This document shows positions 25,839 to 34,221 of a stretch of DNA of 50,732 bases, one piece after another. Where the stretch lies: NCBI GenBank assembly GCA_019239425.1, contig JAFAZX010000074.1:1-50732 (forward strand), written 5' to 3'. The position numbers and the translations under genes are program-made. The notes under the pieces are model-generated. The model had not been told where the DNA came from, ran no database searches, and was given only the letters and a program-made list of their open reading frames with translations. The stretch comes from Acidobacteriota bacterium. GTDB taxonomy: Bacteria; Acidobacteriota; Blastocatellia; Pyrinomonadales; Pyrinomonadaceae. Numbering within the stretch: position 1 is the first letter of the stretch; each line of letters starts with the position of its first letter.

Positions 25839-28308
25839 CGGTCACGGGAACAACGGCGACGGCCGCGGGCCGAAGACGAAGGGCGCGGGGGCTCGGCCGG
25901 AGGACTTGAAGGTCGTCGGCAAACCTTTCCGCAAGGTGGACGCGCGCTCGAAGTGCGTGGGCGCGACGAAGTTCGCCGACGACATCTCGCTGCCGCGGAT
26001 GCTCTACTGCAAAATCCTCCGCTCGCACGTCCCGCACGCGCTCATCAAGGCCATCGACTACAGCAAGGCCCTGGCGCTGCCCGGCGTCCACGCCGTTATC
26101 ACGGGCAAAGACCTGCCCATCCCCTACGGCATCCTGCCCGTGAGCCAGGACGAGACGGCGCTCTGCGTGGACAAGGTTCGCTTCATCGGCGACCCGGTCG
26201 CGGCCGTCGCCGCGATTGACGAAGACACCGCGTTCGACGCGATGAACCTGATAGAAGTCGAGTACGAGCCGCTCCCGGCCGTCGCCACGATTGAGGAGGC
26301 GGTCGAGACTTCCGAGCCGCGGATACACGACTACGGCGACTACAACAACGTCCACAAGACCGTCCACCTCGAGTTCGGCGACATGGACGAGGGCTTCCGC
26401 GAGGCGGACGTGGTGCGCGAAGACGTCTTCTTCTACGAGGGCAACACGCACCTGCCGATGGAGCAGCACGCGGCCGTGGGCCACTACGACGCCGACGGCA
26501 AGGTCACGCTCTGGTCTTCGACGCAGACGCCGCACTACGTCCACCGCGCGCTCGCCAAGACCCTGGAGATGCCGGCCGCGCACGTCCGCGTCATCGCCAC
26601 GCCCAACGGCGGCGGCTTCGGCGGCAAGTCCGACCCCTTCAACCACGAGATCGTCGTCTGCGAGCTGTCACGCAGGACGAAGCGGCCCGTCAAGGTCACG
26701 CTCACGCGCGAAGAGGTCTTCTACTGCCACCGCGGCCGTCATCCGGTTTTAATGAAGAGCCGCATCGGCGTGAAGAAGGACGGCTCGATTACCGCGCTCG
26801 ACTTTCAGTCCTTCCTCGACGGCGGCGCGTACGGCTCGTACGGCGTGGCCTCGACCTTCTACACCGGCGCTTTGCAGACCGTGACGTACGAAGTCCCGCG
26901 CTACCGCTTCCGCGGCCTGCGCGCCTTCACCAACAAGCCGCCCTGCGGCCCGAAGCGCGGGCACGGCACGCCGCAGCCGCGCTTCGGGCTTGAGGTACAG
27001 CTCGACAAGGTCGCCGAGGAGTTGAACCTCGACCCGGCCGAGATGCGCCTCAAACATCTCGTCAAGCCCAACACCGTCACGGCCAACTACCTCCGCGTCG
27101 GCTCGATGGGGCTCGGCGCGTGCATCGAGAAGGTGGTCGAAGGGTCGGATTGGAAGAACAAGTTCCGCAAGCTCCCCGAGGGGCGCGGCTTCGGGCTGGC
27201 GTGCAGCTCTTACATCTGCGGCGCGGGGCTGCCCATCTACTGGAACTCGATGCCGCACTCGGGCGTGCAGCTCCGGCTCGACCGGCAGGGCGGCGTCTGC
27301 GTCCAGTGCGGCTCGACCGACATCGGGCAGGGTTCGGACTCCGTCCTCGCCTACGTCGTCGCCGAAATCCTCGGCATCGACCCCTTCGACATCCGCGTCG
27401 TCACCGCCGACACGGACTTAACCCCGGTCGACCTGGGGAGCTATTCGAGCCGCGTCACGCTCATGACCGGCAACGCGGCGATTCAGGCCGCCGAGCGCGC
27501 GCGCGAGTTATTGGCCAAGGCCGTCGCGGAAAAACTCTCGGTGCCCGTCGACAACCTCTCCTTCGCCGAGCGGCGCGTCTTCGACGTGGAGAACCCCGAA
27601 GTCGGCGTGAGTTTCCCCGAGGCCGTCGTGCTGGCCGAGAGCAAGTACGGCACCATCGGCACGGTCGGCTCCTACGTCCCGCCGCGCTCGCCCGGGCGTT
27701 TCAAGGGCGCGGGCGTCGGCCCCTCGCCCGCCTACAGCTACTCGGCCGCGGTCGCAGAGGTCGAGGTCGACGCGGACACGGGTTACGTCAACGTCCCGCG
27801 CGTCTGGGTCGCGCACGACATCGGGAAGAGCATCAACCCGATGCTCGTCATGGGCCAGGTCGAAGGCTCCATCTACATGGGACTCGGCGAGGCGCTCATG
27901 GAGGAGATGGTCTACCGCGAGAACCGCAACGTCGTGCACAAGTTCCCGAGCCTGCTCGAATACAAGAGCCCGACGACTTTAGAGATGTGCGACGTCTTCA
28001 CCTACCTCGTCGAAGACGCAGACCCCAACGGCCCCTTCGGCGCGAAGGAGGTCGGGCAGGGGCCGCTCCTCCCCGTCATGCCGGCCATCGCCAACGCCGT
28101 CTACGACGCCGTCGGCGTCCGCATCGACGAAGTGCCCATCACGCCCGAGAAGGTCTTGGCGGCGCTGCGCGCCAAGCGCCAGGGCAAGGACGCGCGCTAC
28201 GGCCCCACGCGCACCCCTTCGCCCGCCTGGCCCGACCCGCTCAAAGTGCCCACGCCCGCCGAAGGCGGCGACGGCAAGGAGATGCCCCGCGTGGCCGTGC
28301 ATTCTTAG
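25825..28308 (+). CDS. Molybdopterin-binding large subunit, 4-hydroxybenzoyl-CoA reductase type (HcrA)
   Basis: This 827-residue protein belongs to the xanthine-oxidase/CoxL family that binds the molybdopterin cytosine dinucleotide cofactor. Landmarks: VGATKFADDISLPRMLYCKI, RFIGDPVAAVAAID, PNGGGFGGKSDPFNHE near residue 260, KPPCGPKRGHGTPQPRFGLE near 370, CGSTDIGQGSDSVLAYV near 495, and KEVGQGPLLPVMPAIANA near 750, which holds the active-site Glu region (GAKEVGQG). The RGHGTPQ context and the special FAD subunit encoded two genes downstream point to the 4-hydroxybenzoyl-CoA reductase branch rather than to CO dehydrogenase or xanthine dehydrogenase. No benzoate-pathway genes are nearby, so the substrate remains open. 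A Gly/Asn-rich N-terminal tail precedes the fold. Confidence 0.93.
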   Translation: MATNNGHGNNGDGRGPKTKGAGARPEDLKVVGKPFRKVDARSKCVGATKFADDISLPRMLYCKILRSHVPHALIKAIDYSKALALPGVHAVITGKDLPIPYGILPVSQDETALCVDKVRFIGDPVAAVAAIDEDTAFDAMNLIEVEYEPLPAVATIEEAVETSEPRIHDYGDYNNVHKTVHLEFGDMDEGFREADVVREDVFFYEGNTHLPMEQHAAVGHYDADGKVTLWSSTQTPHYVHRALAKTLEMPAAHVRVIATPNGGGFGGKSDPFNHEIVVCELSRRTKRPVKVTLTREEVFYCHRGRHPVLMKSRIGVKKDGSITALDFQSFLDGGAYGSYGVASTFYTGALQTVTYEVPRYRFRGLRAFTNKPPCGPKRGHGTPQPRFGLEVQLDKVAEELNLDPAEMRLKHLVKPNTVTANYLRVGSMGLGACIEKVVEGSDWKNKFRKLPEGRGFGLACSSYICGAGLPIYWNSMPHSGVQLRLDRQGGVCVQCGSTDIGQGSDSVLAYVVAEILGIDPFDIRVVTADTDLTPVDLGSYSSRVTLMTGNAAIQAAERARELLAKAVAEKLSVPVDNLSFAERRVFDVENPEVGVSFPEAVVLAESKYGTIGTVGSYVPPRSPGRFKGAGVGPSPAYSYSAAVAEVEVDADTGYVNVPRVWVAHDIGKSINPMLVMGQVEGSIYMGLGEALMEEMVYRENRNVVHKFPSLLEYKSPTTLEMCDVFTYLVEDADPNGPFGAKEVGQGPLLPVMPAIANAVYDAVGVRIDEVPITPEKVLAALRAKRQGKDARYGPTRTPSPAWPDPLKVPTPAEGGDGKEMPRVAVHS

Positions 28309-28331
28309 AAAGAGAGACGAAACTCAAGACA

Positions 28332-28868
28332 ATGACTAAGCCTCGACTCAAACTCACGGCGCTCGCGGCCTCGCTCCTCTTCGCCCTCGTCCTCTGCGCG
28401 GCGGCGGCGGCGCAGGAGAAGGGCGCGGCCGTCTTCAAGGCCCCCGGCGGCTGGATGCCCGCCGACAAGACGGAGATCGGCCCCATCGTCTTCCTCAACC
28501 CGGAGAAGCCCTCGGTGATGTTCGTCACCTACCCGAAGCAGGACGAGACGACTACCGAAGGGCAGCGCCAGCGGCTGCGCAAGCTGGCCGCGGGCATGTT
28601 CTTTCACGACGACAAGGCGGCGCTCGACTGGCAGGTGAAGTCCGTCCCCTCGCACCCCGGCGACGGCGACGGCAAGGCGGACATCGCCACGGCCAGGCAG
28701 GGTGACATGGAGGTGCAGATCGTCACCTACGAGCGCACGACCGGCCCGCGCCCCTTCATCTACGGCTACATCGCCATGCGCAACAAGAAGAGCGGCGCGC
28801 CCTTCGTCGACGAGAACGGCAAGGGCGTCAAAGACTTCGACAAGCTCTGGAAGTCTCTGCCCAACTGA
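28332..28868 (+). CDS. Secreted protein of unknown function inside the hydroxylase operon
   Basis: The 178-residue product has a signal peptide (cleaved near AAAAAQ, residue 28) and a compact soluble domain with GGWMPADKTEIGPIVFLNPE, MFVTYPKQDE and IYGYIAMRNKKSGAPFVDEN. No family is recognised. It sits between the large-subunit and FAD-subunit genes, 23 bases after the former and 19 before the latter, so it is almost certainly co-transcribed. Its export contrasts with the cytoplasmic enzyme around it; it may be a passenger. Confidence 0.75.
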   Translation: MTKPRLKLTALAASLLFALVLCAAAAAQEKGAAVFKAPGGWMPADKTEIGPIVFLNPEKPSVMFVTYPKQDETTTEGQRQRLRKLAAGMFFHDDKAALDWQVKSVPSHPGDGDGKADIATARQGDMEVQIVTYERTTGPRPFIYGYIAMRNKKSGAPFVDENGKGVKDFDKLWKSLPN

Positions 28869-28887
28869 GTGGAGAAGGTAGACCGTT

Positions 28888-29883
28888 ATGATGAGACTTC
28901 CTAAGTTCGCCTACCTCGTGCCGAAGACGGTGGGCGAGGCGGCGAGGATGATGGGCGAGGCGGGGCCTTCGGGGCAGTTCGTCGCGGGCGGGACAGACCT
29001 CTACCCGAACATGAAGCGGCGGCAGCAGACGCCGCGCACCGTCATCTCGGTCGCGCGCCTCGGAGAGTTGAGGAGGATCGAGGGCGACGGACGTGAGGGC
29101 CTGCGCGTCGGCGCGGGCGTGAGCCTGACCGAGTTGATTGAGCACCCGGTCGTCAACCGCGATTACCCTTCACTAGCGCGGGCGGCGCGGCTCATCTCGA
29201 CGCCGACGCTCAGGAACATGGGCACCGTCGGCGGGAACCTTCTGCTCGACACGCGCTGCAACTACTACGACCAGAATTACGAATGGCGGAAGGGCATCAA
29301 CTTCTGCCTGAAGAAGGACGGCGACGTGTGCTGGGTCGCGCCCGGCAGCCAGAAGTGCTGGGCCGTGCAGTCCTCCGACCTCGTGCCTTTGATGGTGGCG
29401 ATAGGCGCACGTTTGAAGCTCGTCTCGACCCTGGGCGAGCGTCTGGTGGAGGCGCGCGGCTTCTACAACGACGACGGCATCGACTACCTGCACAAACGTC
29501 CCGACGAGCTGCTCGCGGAGATTCAACTGCCTCCCGCCGCGGGGTGGCGCGCCGTCTACAAGAAGCTGCGGCGGCGCGGCGCGTTCGACTTCCCCGTGCT
29601 CGGCGTGGCCGCGCGCGTGGACGCCGTCGAAGGCGGCGCGGTGAGTTCGGCGCGCGTCGTGCTCGGCGGCGTCGCGCCCGCGCCGCTCGAAGTCGAGGCG
29701 GCCGGCGCGGCGCTCGCCGGCTCCCAACTTAACGATGAGACGATGCGCGCGGCGGCCGAAGCCTGCTACCTGCGCGCGCGCCCGCTCGACAACACGGATC
29801 ACCTGATGAACTACCGCAAGCAGATGGCCCGCCCCTTCGTCCTCCGCGCGCTGCAAGAGTTGGCACAGGAGAGTAGGCAGTAG
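28888..29883 (+). CDS. FAD subunit with [4Fe-4S] insertion, 4-hydroxybenzoyl-CoA reductase type (HcrB)
   Basis: The 331-residue product has the FAD-binding fold of the CoxM/XDH family (FVAGGTDLYPNMK at 31-43, TLRNMGTVGGNLLLDTRCNY at 107-126). It carries an extra loop at about 120-160 with four Cys: Cys124, Cys140, Cys148 and Cys157. That spacing matches, as I recall, the additional [4Fe-4S] cluster of the 4-hydroxybenzoyl-CoA reductase beta subunit, absent from ordinary members. The enzyme should therefore run low-potential electrons toward the molybdenum site for reductive dehydroxylation, or a related reaction (inference). The stop codon lies in a GTAGGCA heptad. Confidence 0.93.
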   Translation: MMRLPKFAYLVPKTVGEAARMMGEAGPSGQFVAGGTDLYPNMKRRQQTPRTVISVARLGELRRIEGDGREGLRVGAGVSLTELIEHPVVNRDYPSLARAARLISTPTLRNMGTVGGNLLLDTRCNYYDQNYEWRKGINFCLKKDGDVCWVAPGSQKCWAVQSSDLVPLMVAIGARLKLVSTLGERLVEARGFYNDDGIDYLHKRPDELLAEIQLPPAAGWRAVYKKLRRRGAFDFPVLGVAARVDAVEGGAVSSARVVLGGVAPAPLEVEAAGAALAGSQLNDETMRAAAEACYLRARPLDNTDHLMNYRKQMARPFVLRALQELAQESRQ

Positions 29884-29992
29884 GCAGATGGCCGGAGGCG
29901 GTACGCTCCTCTGTATGAACGTTGCAAGAATTAATGTCGGGATTTTCGACGGCGGGCTTTCAACTGCCTACTGCCTACTGCCTACCGCCTAC
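29873..29992. repeat. Heptad-repeat hairpin (GTAGGCA type) before the MocA-like gene
   Basis: The left arm 29873-29887 (two GTAGGCA units, containing the upstream stop codon) pairs with the right arm 29964-29992 (four units of CTGCCTA). The loop is about 76 nt. The next ATG is at 29998, 5 bases after the arm, with no Shine-Dalgarno sequence. Confidence 0.8.
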
Positions 29993-29997
29993 TTCTT

Positions 29998-30615
29998 ATG
30001 AGCGAGGTCGCAGCCGTGCTCCTCGCCGCCGGGCGCTCGCGGCGGATGGGGGCTTTCAAGCCGCTGCTGCCGTTCGGCGGCGTGACGGTCGCGGAGGCTT
30101 GCGTGTCCGTGTTGCGCGCGGGCGGGGCCGGGGAGTTGGTCGTCGTCGCCGGCCACCGCGGCGAGGAGGTGCGCGCGGCACTCTCGCACGTGGAAGGGTT
30201 GAGCTTCGCCGTCAACGAGGTCGAGGGGAGCGAGATGGGCGTCTCGGTCGCGCGCGGGGTCGAGGCTTTGTCGGGAGAGGCGAAGGCCGTTTTGGTCGCG
30301 CTCGTCGATCAGCCCGCGGTGCCGCCCCTGGAGATTTCGAGACTGATTGGGGCTTGGCGGCGGACGGGCGCGCGGCTCGTCGTGCCGGAGTGGCAAGGGC
30401 GCGGCGGACACCCCCTGCTCGCAGACCTCTCGCTCCGCGAGGAGTTGTCGGGCGTAGTGGCAGAGAAGGGCTTGCGCGCGCTCTTCGAAGCACACGGCGG
30501 AGAGGTCTTGCGCGTCCCCGCCGGCTCGCCGTACGTCGCGCGCGACATGGACACCTGGGAAGACTACCTCGGACTTCACGAAGAGATTTTCGGCACGCCC
30601 CCGCCCGGCCTTTAA
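29998..30615 (+). CDS. mocA: MocA-like molybdenum cofactor cytidylyltransferase
   Basis: The 205-residue product is a nucleotidyltransferase of the MobA/MocA family: VAAVLLAAGRSRRMGAFKPL holds the Gly-rich nucleotide site and conserved Lys, VDQPAVPP the metal-binding Asp, and GRGGHPLL the substrate loop. MocA enzymes add CMP to molybdopterin to give the MCD form used by xanthine-oxidase-family hydroxylases. That matches its place immediately after the three hydroxylase subunit genes, so its role is probably cofactor supply for them. Its last 4 bases overlap the convergent peptidase gene. Confidence 0.88.
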   Translation: MSEVAAVLLAAGRSRRMGAFKPLLPFGGVTVAEACVSVLRAGGAGELVVVAGHRGEEVRAALSHVEGLSFAVNEVEGSEMGVSVARGVEALSGEAKAVLVALVDQPAVPPLEISRLIGAWRRTGARLVVPEWQGRGGHPLLADLSLREELSGVVAEKGLRALFEAHGGEVLRVPAGSPYVARDMDTWEDYLGLHEEIFGTPPPGL

Positions 30616-31511
30616 GGTGAAGCGCCGGCCGACTTCGTCTGCGTCAAGACGGCGCGCGTGCGGAGGCTGAAGACCGCGCCGGGTTCGAGCCAGTAGTACC
30701 AGCGGTTCCCGTGCCGCCGGTCGTCGTAGACGGCGACCTTGCTGTCGCCGAGCACTCGGAACTCTTCGCCCCGGACGATGACGGCCGCGCGCTCGTCGAT
30801 GCCGATGCCGAGCAGCTCCGGGTGCGCGTCGAGCACGTTGACCAGCTCGTCCTCACGCTTCGCCGTGATCAGGTGCGGGTTAACCGCGACGTTCTTCAGG
30901 AAGCCGAAGCCGCGCTCGTGCCCGCGCGCCATCAGCACGGGCTTGCCCGGCACCCCGCGCACGACGAACGAACCCATGATGATCGCGCCCGCCGAGCTGC
31001 CGCCCACGACGCCCCCGCGCTCGTAGACCTTCTTGATCTCTTTTTCGGCCAGCGTGCCGAGGAAAGTGTCGGCCAGGCGGCCCGCGTTGCCGCCGCTGAT
31101 CCACACGCCGCCGGCCCGCCGGAGCGGCTCGACGAACTTCTCCGAGTTCGCCGTCGCGCGGCTGCGCGTGTGGAGGATGGTCATGCGGCGGACGCCGAAC
31201 ATCTCGGCCAGAGCGCGCTCGAACTCCGCGGTGTTGGGCGCGGGCGTGTCCGTGTCGGGCGGCTCGTAGATGAGGCCGGAGTCCAGCTTGAGGCCGGACG
31301 AGGCCGTCGGGATGTAGACGAAGTTCGCCTCGGGGCCGCCCGCCAGCGTCACGAACTGTTCGAGCACGCCCGTCCCGAAACTCTCGCGCGAGGTGCCGCC
31401 CCCGCCCGCGAGTATCAACACGCCTTTGCGCCCGTTGCCCTCGGCCCCGTCCGCGAGTTGGTTGACGAGTAAAAGAAATGAGAGAGCCAGCAGGACACTT
31501 TTTCGCCTCAT
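30612..31511 (-). CDS. Secreted cyanophycinase-like S51 peptidase
   Basis: Product of 299 residues from ATG 31511, with a signal peptide (MRRKSVLLALSFLLLVNQLA). The S51/cyanophycinase fold is shown by GVLILAGGGGTSRESFGTGV, NFVYIPTASSG, VWISGGNAGRLADTFLGT and the nucleophile motif VVGGSSAGAIIMG with the catalytic Ser in GSSAGA; later IGIDERAAVIV is the family's Glu-containing segment. Such enzymes cleave beta-linked aspartyl bonds in cyanophycin or isoaspartyl peptides. With export, an extracellular peptide-scavenging role is more likely than storage mobilisation (inference). A longer TTG-start form at 31547 is less likely because it precedes the signal peptide. Confidence 0.85.
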   Translation of the reverse strand: MRRKSVLLALSFLLLVNQLADGAEGNGRKGVLILAGGGGTSRESFGTGVLEQFVTLAGGPEANFVYIPTASSGLKLDSGLIYEPPDTDTPAPNTAEFERALAEMFGVRRMTILHTRSRATANSEKFVEPLRRAGGVWISGGNAGRLADTFLGTLAEKEIKKVYERGGVVGGSSAGAIIMGSFVVRGVPGKPVLMARGHERGFGFLKNVAVNPHLITAKREDELVNVLDAHPELLGIGIDERAAVIVRGEEFRVLGDSKVAVYDDRRHGNRWYYWLEPGAVFSLRTRAVLTQTKSAGASP

Positions 31512-31556
31512 GACGTTAAAGTGCCGCTGCCGGCTCCGGGATTGCAAGCTTTTTTT

Positions 31557-32132
31557 TTACTGCGCCGCGGCCTTCTGCGCGCGGTGTGTGCCTTCGGCGA
31601 ACTCTTCGAGCATCTTCTCGTTGAAGGCCGGGATGTCGTCCGGCTTGCGGCTGGTGACGAGGCCTTCGTCGACCACGACCTCCTCGTCGACCCAGTTCGC
31701 GCCCGCGTTGACGAGGTCGGTCTTGAGCGAAGGCCAGGAGGTCATCGTGCGACCCTCGACGACGCCAGCCTCGATGAGCGTCCACGGCGCGTGGCAGATG
31801 GCCGCGACCGGCTTGCCCGCGTCGAAGAAGGCGCGGACGAAGTCGACCGCCTCCGGTTTCATGCGCAACTGGTCGGGGTTGGCGACGCCGCCCGGCAGCA
31901 GCAGCGCGTCGAACTCCGACGGGTCTGCCTCGGCGAGCGGCACGTCCACCTCGTACATTTCACCCAGGTCGAAGTGCTGCCAGGCTTGCACCCAGCCCTC
32001 CTCGGCCGGCGAGACGATAAATGTCTCCGCGCCCGCCTCGTCGAGCGCCTGCTTCGGCCCGTCAAGCTCTGACTGCTCGAAACCTTCCGCGACGAGGATG
32101 GCGACCCTCTTCCCTTCCAGACTCTTCTCCAT
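31557..32132 (-). CDS. DJ-1/PfpI family protein
   Basis: The 191-residue product is full length for PfpI-type proteins: KRVAILVAEGFEQSELDGP at the N-terminus, FDALLLPGGVANPDQLR, and the nucleophile elbow PVAAICHAPW with Cys and the following His, then SRKPDDIPAFNEKML. Members act as glyoxalases/deglycases or stress-linked peptidases; the exact activity is debated. GGGAGGAG before the ATG is a strong ribosome-binding site. It is transcribed in the same direction as the S51 peptidase gene, 45 bases apart; a run of nine T lies between them. Confidence 0.92.
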   Translation of the reverse strand: MEKSLEGKRVAILVAEGFEQSELDGPKQALDEAGAETFIVSPAEEGWVQAWQHFDLGEMYEVDVPLAEADPSEFDALLLPGGVANPDQLRMKPEAVDFVRAFFDAGKPVAAICHAPWTLIEAGVVEGRTMTSWPSLKTDLVNAGANWVDEEVVVDEGLVTSRKPDDIPAFNEKMLEEFAEGTHRAQKAAAQ

Positions 32133-32338
32133 AAAACTCCTCCCTGATGACTTGTGGTTGATGACGCCCTGAGTCTAGCGCGGCGTCTTCGCGGTTAGCG
32201 TGCGGAGGGTTCACGAAATCTTGGCGCGGTGCGGGACTGTGACGTGCGGCGGGAAAAGTTATAAACTCCGAGACTCTAGAAGAGGCGAAAGCGTGCGGGC
32301 GCTCCGGGCCGGGCCTGTTTTGAATCCAACCATTCTAT

Positions 32339-32367
32339 TTGACCGCACATCAAATGTCCGTCATGAT
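32339..32367 (+). promoter_or_regulatory. Candidate promoter for the thioredoxin-fold gene
   Basis: TTGACC at 32339-32344 with CATGAT at 32362-32367 (17-base spacing), 45 bases before the start codon. A second -10-like TATAAA lies at 32260-32265. The TTCTATTTGACCG context matches the promoter at 6666. Confidence 0.4.
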
Positions 32368-32412
32368 TCCTCGCGCCGTACTTCTCAAGGCGCGGGGCAG
32401 AAGGAGATGAAA

Positions 32413-32961
32413 ATGTCATCCAACCAACGGCGTCCGGTCTACGCGCTCGCGCTCGCAATGTTGCTAGTCGTGGTCTCGTGGGTCGCGCCGAGCAGCAGCG
32501 CGCAGGCGCCGCTCGACTTCAAACTGAAGACGACCGACGGCGGCGAGATAACCTCCGAGATGGTGCGCGGCGACGTGGTCGTGCTCGCGTTCGGCTCCTC
32601 CCTGCTCGGGCCGCTCTCGAAGCAGCAGGCGCAGGGCGTGCAGGAATTGGCCGAGCAGTTCGGCCCGCGCGACGTGCGCGTCTACTGGGTCACGACCGAC
32701 TCGGACAAGCCGCAGGCGAGGAACTACGCGACCGACGAACAGCTCCGCGCCTTCGCGAGCAAGGCGGGTCTGAAGGCCGCCATCCTGCGTGACCCCGAAG
32801 GCGCGCTCTTCAAGAAGACCGGCGCCGACCAGCTCCCCGCGGTCGTCATCCTCGACCGCCACGGCGCGGTCTCCGTCCCCGTCGTCGGCGGCCACGACCC
32901 CAAGCACACGCTCGTCGAAGCGCTCTCGGACAGACTCAACAAGATGCTCGCCGTGCAGTAA
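32413..32961 (+). CDS. Secreted thioredoxin-fold protein lacking cysteines
   Basis: The 182-residue product has a signal peptide (through SSSAQA, near residue 31), then a TlpA/AhpC-like fold: PLDFKLKTTDGGEITSEMV, DVVVLAFGSSLLGPLSKQQ, VRVYWVTTDSDKPQARNYA and LPAVVILDRHGAVSVPVVGG with the cis-Pro loop. The redox motif that should read WCxxC is here GSSLLGPLSK, and the protein contains no cysteine at all, so it cannot be a thiol oxidoreductase. AAGGAG lies 6 bases before ATG 32413; the nearer ATG 32407 abuts it. Confidence 0.82.
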   Translation: MSSNQRRPVYALALAMLLVVVSWVAPSSSAQAPLDFKLKTTDGGEITSEMVRGDVVVLAFGSSLLGPLSKQQAQGVQELAEQFGPRDVRVYWVTTDSDKPQARNYATDEQLRAFASKAGLKAAILRDPEGALFKKTGADQLPAVVILDRHGAVSVPVVGGHDPKHTLVEALSDRLNKMLAVQ

Positions 32962-32965
32962 GAAA

Positions 32966-33032
32966 TTAACCACAGAGACACAGAGGCACAGCTTGGAGAG
33001 CACGACTCAACAAGCTGTGCCTCTGTGGTTAA
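32966..33032. repeat. Octamer-repeat hairpin (NCACAGAG family), copy 3
   Basis: The left arm starting at 32966 has three 8-bp units; the right arm 33011-33032 has lost one unit, so the arms differ in length. It separates the thioredoxin-fold gene from the convergent maf gene. Confidence 0.8.
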
Positions 33033-33037
33033 TTCTT

Positions 33038-33658
33038 TTAAGGCTCTGCCTCGAACCCGCGCGCCAGTTCATAAACCAGTCTGACGGGCAGGCCGACGAC
33101 GTTCCAGTAGTCGCCGTCGATGGCTTCGATGAAGAGGGCGGCGCGGCCCTGAATTGCGTAGGCGCCGGCCTTGTCGAGGACGTCGCCGGTCTGGACGTGC
33201 CATTCGACCTCCTCCTCGCTCGTCTCCGCGAAGCGGACGCGCGTGCGTTCGAGGCCGACCACCGAACGGCCTGTCTCCGCGCGCACGAGCGCCACGCCGG
33301 TCAAGACCTCGTGCCAGCGCCCGCCTAAAGTTCTCAGCATCCGCCGCGCGTCCCCCTCGTCCCGAGGCTTCTCAAGAATCTCTCCGTCCACCAGGACGGT
33401 CGTGTCCGCGCCGAGCACCAGCCCGAACAGGCGCGTCCGCGCGACCGCCTCGGCCTTCGCGCGCGCCAGCCGCGTGACGAAATCCTCGGGGCCTTCGCCC
33501 GCGAGGCGCGTCTCGTCCACGCCCGCCGGGTGCGTCTCGAAGGGCCAGCCGACGGCCGTCAGAATCTCCTTCCGGCGCGGGCTCGAAGAGGCGAGGACGA
33601 GTGGCGTCAAACCCTTCAGCCGCGGCACGTCCGCTTGTGACACGCGTTCGTTTTCCAT
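33038..33658 (-). CDS. maf: Maf-like nucleotide pyrophosphatase
   Basis: The 206-residue product carries the Maf/YceF signature LVLASSSPRRKEILTAVG with the phosphate-binding Ser-Ser-Pro-Arg-Arg, then VDETRLAGEGPEDFVTRLAR, GADTTVLVDGEILEKPRDEG and GAYAIQGRAALFIEAIDGDY. Maf proteins hydrolyse dTTP/UTP or modified nucleotides to monophosphates, cleaning the pool. A 16-residue N-terminal extension (MENERVSQADVPRLKG) precedes the fold, so translation may start further in. The gene is divergent from the DUF721 gene, with a degenerate heptad-like repeat between them. Confidence 0.92.
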   Translation of the reverse strand: MENERVSQADVPRLKGLTPLVLASSSPRRKEILTAVGWPFETHPAGVDETRLAGEGPEDFVTRLARAKAEAVARTRLFGLVLGADTTVLVDGEILEKPRDEGDARRMLRTLGGRWHEVLTGVALVRAETGRSVVGLERTRVRFAETSEEEVEWHVQTGDVLDKAGAYAIQGRAALFIEAIDGDYWNVVGLPVRLVYELARGFEAEP

Positions 33659-33674
33659 TACACTCCCGGGGAAT

Positions 33675-33741
33675 TTTAGATTTGTCGATTTCCGATTTTC
33701 GATTTAATACCACGTCGTCGAATCGCGAATCAAAATCTAAA
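33675..33741. repeat. Degenerate heptad-like inverted repeat (TCGATTT type)
   Basis: The left side 33675-33705 has TCGATTT, CCGATTT, TCGATTT units; the right side 33718-33741 (CGAATCGCGAATCAAAATC) is a partial inverse. It lies between divergent genes. Pairing is imperfect, so this is a weak member of the heptad group. Confidence 0.5.
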
Positions 33742-33756
33742 CTCGAAAAAGCAGAA

Positions 33757-34221
33757 ATGGATGATCTGTTTCAGTCGCTCCCGAAGCTTTTGCGCGCGGC
33801 GGGCGAGAGCGAGGAGGTGCTGGAGGCCGCGAGCTTCGCCGCGTGGCGGCGCGTGGCGGGCGAGGCCCTGCGCGGCTGCGCGGTGCCCTTCCGTCTTTAT
33901 AACCGGCGGCTCATCGTCTCGGTGCCGGACGCGACCTGGCGCAAGCAGTTGGAACAGGTGAGCCCGCAGCTCGTCTTCCGCCTCAACTCCCTGCTCGGGC
34001 AGGCGGTCGTCACCTACGTCGAGTTCCGCGTCGACCCGCAGACCGTGCGCGAGGAGCGCCGCCGGCTCGGCCGCAACGAGTCCGAGCGGGCGGGCGCCGA
34101 GGAGGCCGCGCTCGAACGCGCCGCCGAACTCGACGACGCGGCCGAAGCCATCCACGACGACGCCCTCCGCCGCCGCTTCCTCCTCGCCGCCGGGAGCTGC
34201 ATGAATAGGACAAAGCAGTAA
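33757..34221 (+). CDS. DUF721 family protein (DciA-like)
   Basis: The 154-residue product matches DUF721: WRRVAGEALRGCAVPFRLYN, RRLIVSVPDATWRKQLEQVS and LVFRLNSLLGQAVVTYVEFR form the conserved KH-like region (residues about 25-100). A charged helical tail rich in Glu, Arg and Ala follows. In some bacteria the family member DciA loads the replicative helicase; whether this protein does so cannot be told. There is no clear Shine-Dalgarno sequence before ATG 33757. Its TAA stop lies within the left arm of the next heptad hairpin, which leads into gatC. Confidence 0.85.
   Translation: MDDLFQSLPKLLRAAGESEEVLEAASFAAWRRVAGEALRGCAVPFRLYNRRLIVSVPDATWRKQLEQVSPQLVFRLNSLLGQAVVTYVEFRVDPQTVREERRRLGRNESERAGAEEAALERAAELDDAAEAIHDDALRRRFLLAAGSCMNRTKQ

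Noticed and set aside
27120..28868. Plus-strand ORF fused to the secreted 178-residue protein
   Set aside because: Its first 400 codons overlap the molybdenum large subunit in another frame; only the part from ATG 28332 has a signal peptide and sensible composition.
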